Shown: positions 5,642 to 6,734 of the stretch, piece after piece
How the letters are laid out: every line of letters begins with the position of its first letter
Numbering within the stretch: the first letter of the stretch is position 1
Assembly (NCBI GenBank): GCA_017958705.1
Contig: JAGDCE010000013.1
Span: forward strand, 1 to 6,734
Source: Clostridia bacterium
GTDB taxonomy: Bacteria > Bacillota > Clostridia > Oscillospirales > CAG-272
DNA: 6,734 nucleotides
Direction: 5' to 3'
Made by a program: the position numbers and the translations under genes
Notes under the pieces: model-generated
What the model was told of the DNA's origin: nothing
Seen by the model: the letters and a program-made list of their open reading frames with translations, nothing else
Database searches by the model: none

Positions 5642-5660
5642 AATTTGTCATTGACAAATT
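5642..5660 (+). promoter_or_regulatory. Perfect 19-bp palindrome, probable MarR operator
   Basis: AATTTGTCA, a single central T (5651), then TGACAAATT form a perfect inverted repeat with 9-base arms. It covers the start and most of the -35 box of the marR promoter (5651-5656). Size, symmetry and placement are as expected for the binding site of a dimeric winged-helix regulator, and the next gene encodes one, so autorepression is the likely arrangement. The pairing of protein and site is inference. Confidence 0.75.
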
Positions 5661-5679
5661 ATGTTTTATGTTTTATAAT
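5651..5679 (+). promoter_or_regulatory. SigA promoter of the marR gene
   Basis: TTGACA (5651-5656) and TATAAT (5674-5679) are exactly consensus with a 17-base spacer. An AT-rich tract with AAATTTcAAATTT (5634-5646) lies just upstream and could act as an UP element. The predicted start is near 5686, leaving a leader of about 23 bases before the ATG at 5709. Confidence 0.92.
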
Positions 5680-5695
5680 GAACGCAAGAAATGAT

Positions 5696-5700
5696 GGGGG
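5696..5700 (+). promoter_or_regulatory. Ribosome binding site of the marR gene
   Basis: GGGGG lies 8 bases upstream of the ATG at 5709. It overlaps the region just after an in-frame ATG pair at 5691-5696, which would leave almost no leader after the promoter and has no SD, so the later start is preferred. Confidence 0.65.
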
Positions 5701-5708
5701 TAAAAATC

Positions 5709-6137
5709 ATGAAAAAAACCAACGGTGCGACTGCGGCCGATCTTATAAACGAGATCGCCCGGCTGTACAAACTCAGAGTCCGTATCGAGGCTGAGAACCT
5801 CGGAGTAAAGAACGCCTACAGAGCCCTGCTCTCGACGCTTTACATAAAGGACGGCGGCACGCAGCTTTCGCTTGCGGAAAAGACCGGCATGAAGGCTCCT
5901 ACGATAAGCATCACTCTCCGCAAAATGGAGAAGGAAGGCCTTGTCGACAGGATAGTCGATGAAAGCGACCTCAGAAAGACCCACGTCTACCTGACCGAAA
6001 AGGGCAAGAAGACGACAGAGAAGCTGAACGAGGGCATCGAAACGGTCAACAAGCTCCTTATCGGATCGCTCAAAGGCGAAGACGCCGCGGCGTTCCTCAA
6101 GGCGCTCGAGGGTGCGAGAGACGGCCTCAAAAACTGA
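5709..6137 (+). CDS. MarR-family winged helix-turn-helix transcriptional regulator
   Basis: A 142-residue protein of normal MarR length. N-terminal dimerisation helices (about 9-45) lead into the winged helix. QLSLAEKTGMKAPTISITLRKMEKEGLVDRI (52-82) holds the helix-turn-helix with recognition helix APTISITLRKME. VDESDLRKTHVYLTEKGKK (83-101) is the wing with the family's D-x-R/K and LTEKG signature. A C-terminal helix pair (about 102-140) completes the dimer interface. It would bind DNA as a dimer and lose affinity on binding a small ligand or on oxidation, but there is no Cys at all, so a thiol sensor of the OhrR type is ruled out. The gene is monocistronic: its own promoter and operator upstream, a strong terminator after. 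No obvious target gene is adjacent, so beyond autoregulation the regulon is unknown. Confidence 0.93.
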   Translation: MKKTNGATAADLINEIARLYKLRVRIEAENLGVKNAYRALLSTLYIKDGGTQLSLAEKTGMKAPTISITLRKMEKEGLVDRIVDESDLRKTHVYLTEKGKKTTEKLNEGIETVNKLLIGSLKGEDAAAFLKALEGARDGLKN

Positions 6138-6159
6138 ACCGGGACAAAAAAACCGGAAA

Positions 6160-6195
6160 ACGGGAGAAGTCGGCGCGGCTTCTCCCGTCTTTTTT
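6160..6195 (+). terminator. Rho-independent terminator after marR
   Basis: ACGGGAGAAG (6160-6169) pairs perfectly with CTTCTCCCGT (6179-6188) around a 9-base loop, followed by C and six T (6190-6195). It begins 22 bases after the marR stop. The region before the stem is A-rich (6144-6160), giving T runs on the other strand, so it may also work in reverse. Confidence 0.93.
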
Positions 6196-6270
6196 GCGCC
6201 GGCGCGCCTTTTGCAGATAAAGAATATGTAAATTTTCATCGCGTAATATTATAAAACTGCGCGGAAAGTA

Positions 6271-6299
6271 TTGATTTAATAACAAAAAAATGGTAGTAT
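6271..6299 (+). promoter_or_regulatory. Probable SigA promoter of ppdK
   Basis: TTGATT (6271-6276) and TAGTAT (6294-6299) have a 17-base spacer in an A-rich region; a shifted -10 TATAAC at 6297-6302 is an alternative. The leader would be about 50 bases. It contains a short CACA/TGTG hairpin (6311-6323) and the palindrome GTAATTAC (6323-6330), with no evident riboswitch. The rest of the gap after the marR terminator (6196-6270) is GC-palindromic, then AT-rich, with no gene. Confidence 0.55.
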
Positions 6300-6354
6300 A
6301 ACACCGTATGCACAGGAAGTGTGTAATTACGAAAAAGAAGAAAGGATTTAAAAG

Positions 6355-6734
6355 ATGGCACACAAGTACATTTACCTTTTCACTGAAGGCAACGCCAACA
6401 TGCGTGAGCTCCTCGGCGGTAAAGGCGCCAACCTTGCCGAGATGACGAACATCGGTCTTCCCGTTCCGCAGGGCTTCACGATCTCCACGGAGGCGTGCAC
6501 CCAGTATTACGAGGACGGCAGACAGATCAACCCCGAGATCCAGGCTCAGATAATGGAATATATCGAGAAGATGGAAAAGATCACCGGCAAGAAGTTCGGC
6601 GATAAGGAAAACCCCCTGCTCGTTTCCGTCCGCTCCGGCGCGAGAGCATCCATGCCCGGCATGATGGACACCATCTTAAACCTCGGTCTCAATGAAACCG
6701 TTGTTGAGACGATCGCAACACAGTCAGGCAATCC
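6355..6734 (+). CDS. ppdK: Pyruvate, phosphate dikinase, N-terminal part; 3' end outside window
   Basis: The first 126 codons of a protein normally near 880 residues; the frame is open to the window end. PPDK interconverts pyruvate, ATP and Pi with phosphoenolpyruvate, AMP and PPi; in anaerobic Clostridia it serves glycolysis or gluconeogenesis. Visible is the start of the ATP-grasp nucleotide-binding domain: ELLGGKGANLAEM (18-30), GLPVPQGFTIST (34-45) and LLVSVRSGARASMPGMMDTILNLGLN (88-113). Lys23 and Arg93 correspond to the ATP-site Lys22 and Arg92 of the C. symbiosum enzyme (numbered without Met). SD AAAGGA (6341-6346) precedes the ATG by 8 bases. Codon choice (CTC, AAC, AAG, GAG) looks biased toward high expression compared with the neighbouring genes. 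Separated from marR by a terminator. Confidence 0.96.
   Translation, partial: MAHKYIYLFTEGNANMRELLGGKGANLAEMTNIGLPVPQGFTISTEACTQYYEDGRQINPEIQAQIMEYIEKMEKITGKKFGDKENPLLVSVRSGARASMPGMMDTILNLGLNETVVETIATQSGN

Noticed and set aside
6196..6208. GCGCCGGCGC / GGCGCGCC palindromes just after the marR terminator
   Set aside because: Short GC palindromes with no adjacent T tract or paired copy; expected by chance in GC-rich spacer.
6311..6330. CACA/TGTG hairpin and GTAATTAC palindrome in the ppdK leader, considered as riboswitch or operator
   Set aside because: A 4-bp stem and an 8-bp palindrome are too small, and no known riboswitch core is visible.

Overview
The window looks like chromosomal DNA of a moderately GC-rich member of the Clostridia (Bacillota), probably an uncultured gut-type lineage. 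The evidence is near-consensus SigA promoters with 17-bp spacers, strong Shine-Dalgarno (SD) sites, a Firmicutes-type holA, a PTS_EIIC_2/PfoR-like membrane protein, a clostridial-type TOPRIM protein and a bacterial pyruvate phosphate dikinase. This assignment is inferred from protein families and signals; no taxonomic marker is present. I see no tRNA, rRNA, CRISPR array, insertion sequence or phage gene.

Layout: (1) 1-881, minus strand: the N-terminal 293 codons of a large secreted protein with a beta-sandwich, carbohydrate-binding-like domain; its 3' end lies outside the window. (2) 882-1038: a divergent intergenic region with two near-consensus promoters back to back. (3) 1039-4270, plus strand: a tightly packed, probable four-gene operon: PfoR/PTS EIIC-like membrane protein, holA (DNA polymerase III delta), a TOPRIM protein related to RNase M5, and a GtrA-family membrane protein. 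The last three are joined by ATGA stop/start overlaps. (4) 4263-5020, minus strand: three very small genes of unknown function in one operon (84 aa helical protein with an internal repeat, 91 aa helical protein, 79 aa proline-rich protein with a hydrophobic tail). The operon converges on, and overlaps by 8 bp, the end of the GtrA gene. (5) 5099-5587, plus: a YfcE/YsnB-type metallophosphoesterase. (6) 5642-6195, plus: a monocistronic MarR-family regulator with a consensus promoter, a perfect 19-bp palindrome over the -35 box (a likely autoregulatory operator) and a strong intrinsic terminator. (7) 6271-6734, plus: promoter and N-terminal 126 codons of ppdK, which runs off the right edge.

Most genes are housekeeping or general-purpose and do not form one pathway. 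The parts most worth a second look are the three-gene small-protein operon, the coupling of holA to an RNase M5-like TOPRIM protein and a GtrA membrane protein, and the MarR operator. I found nothing that can be firmly called a new defence or mobile system.
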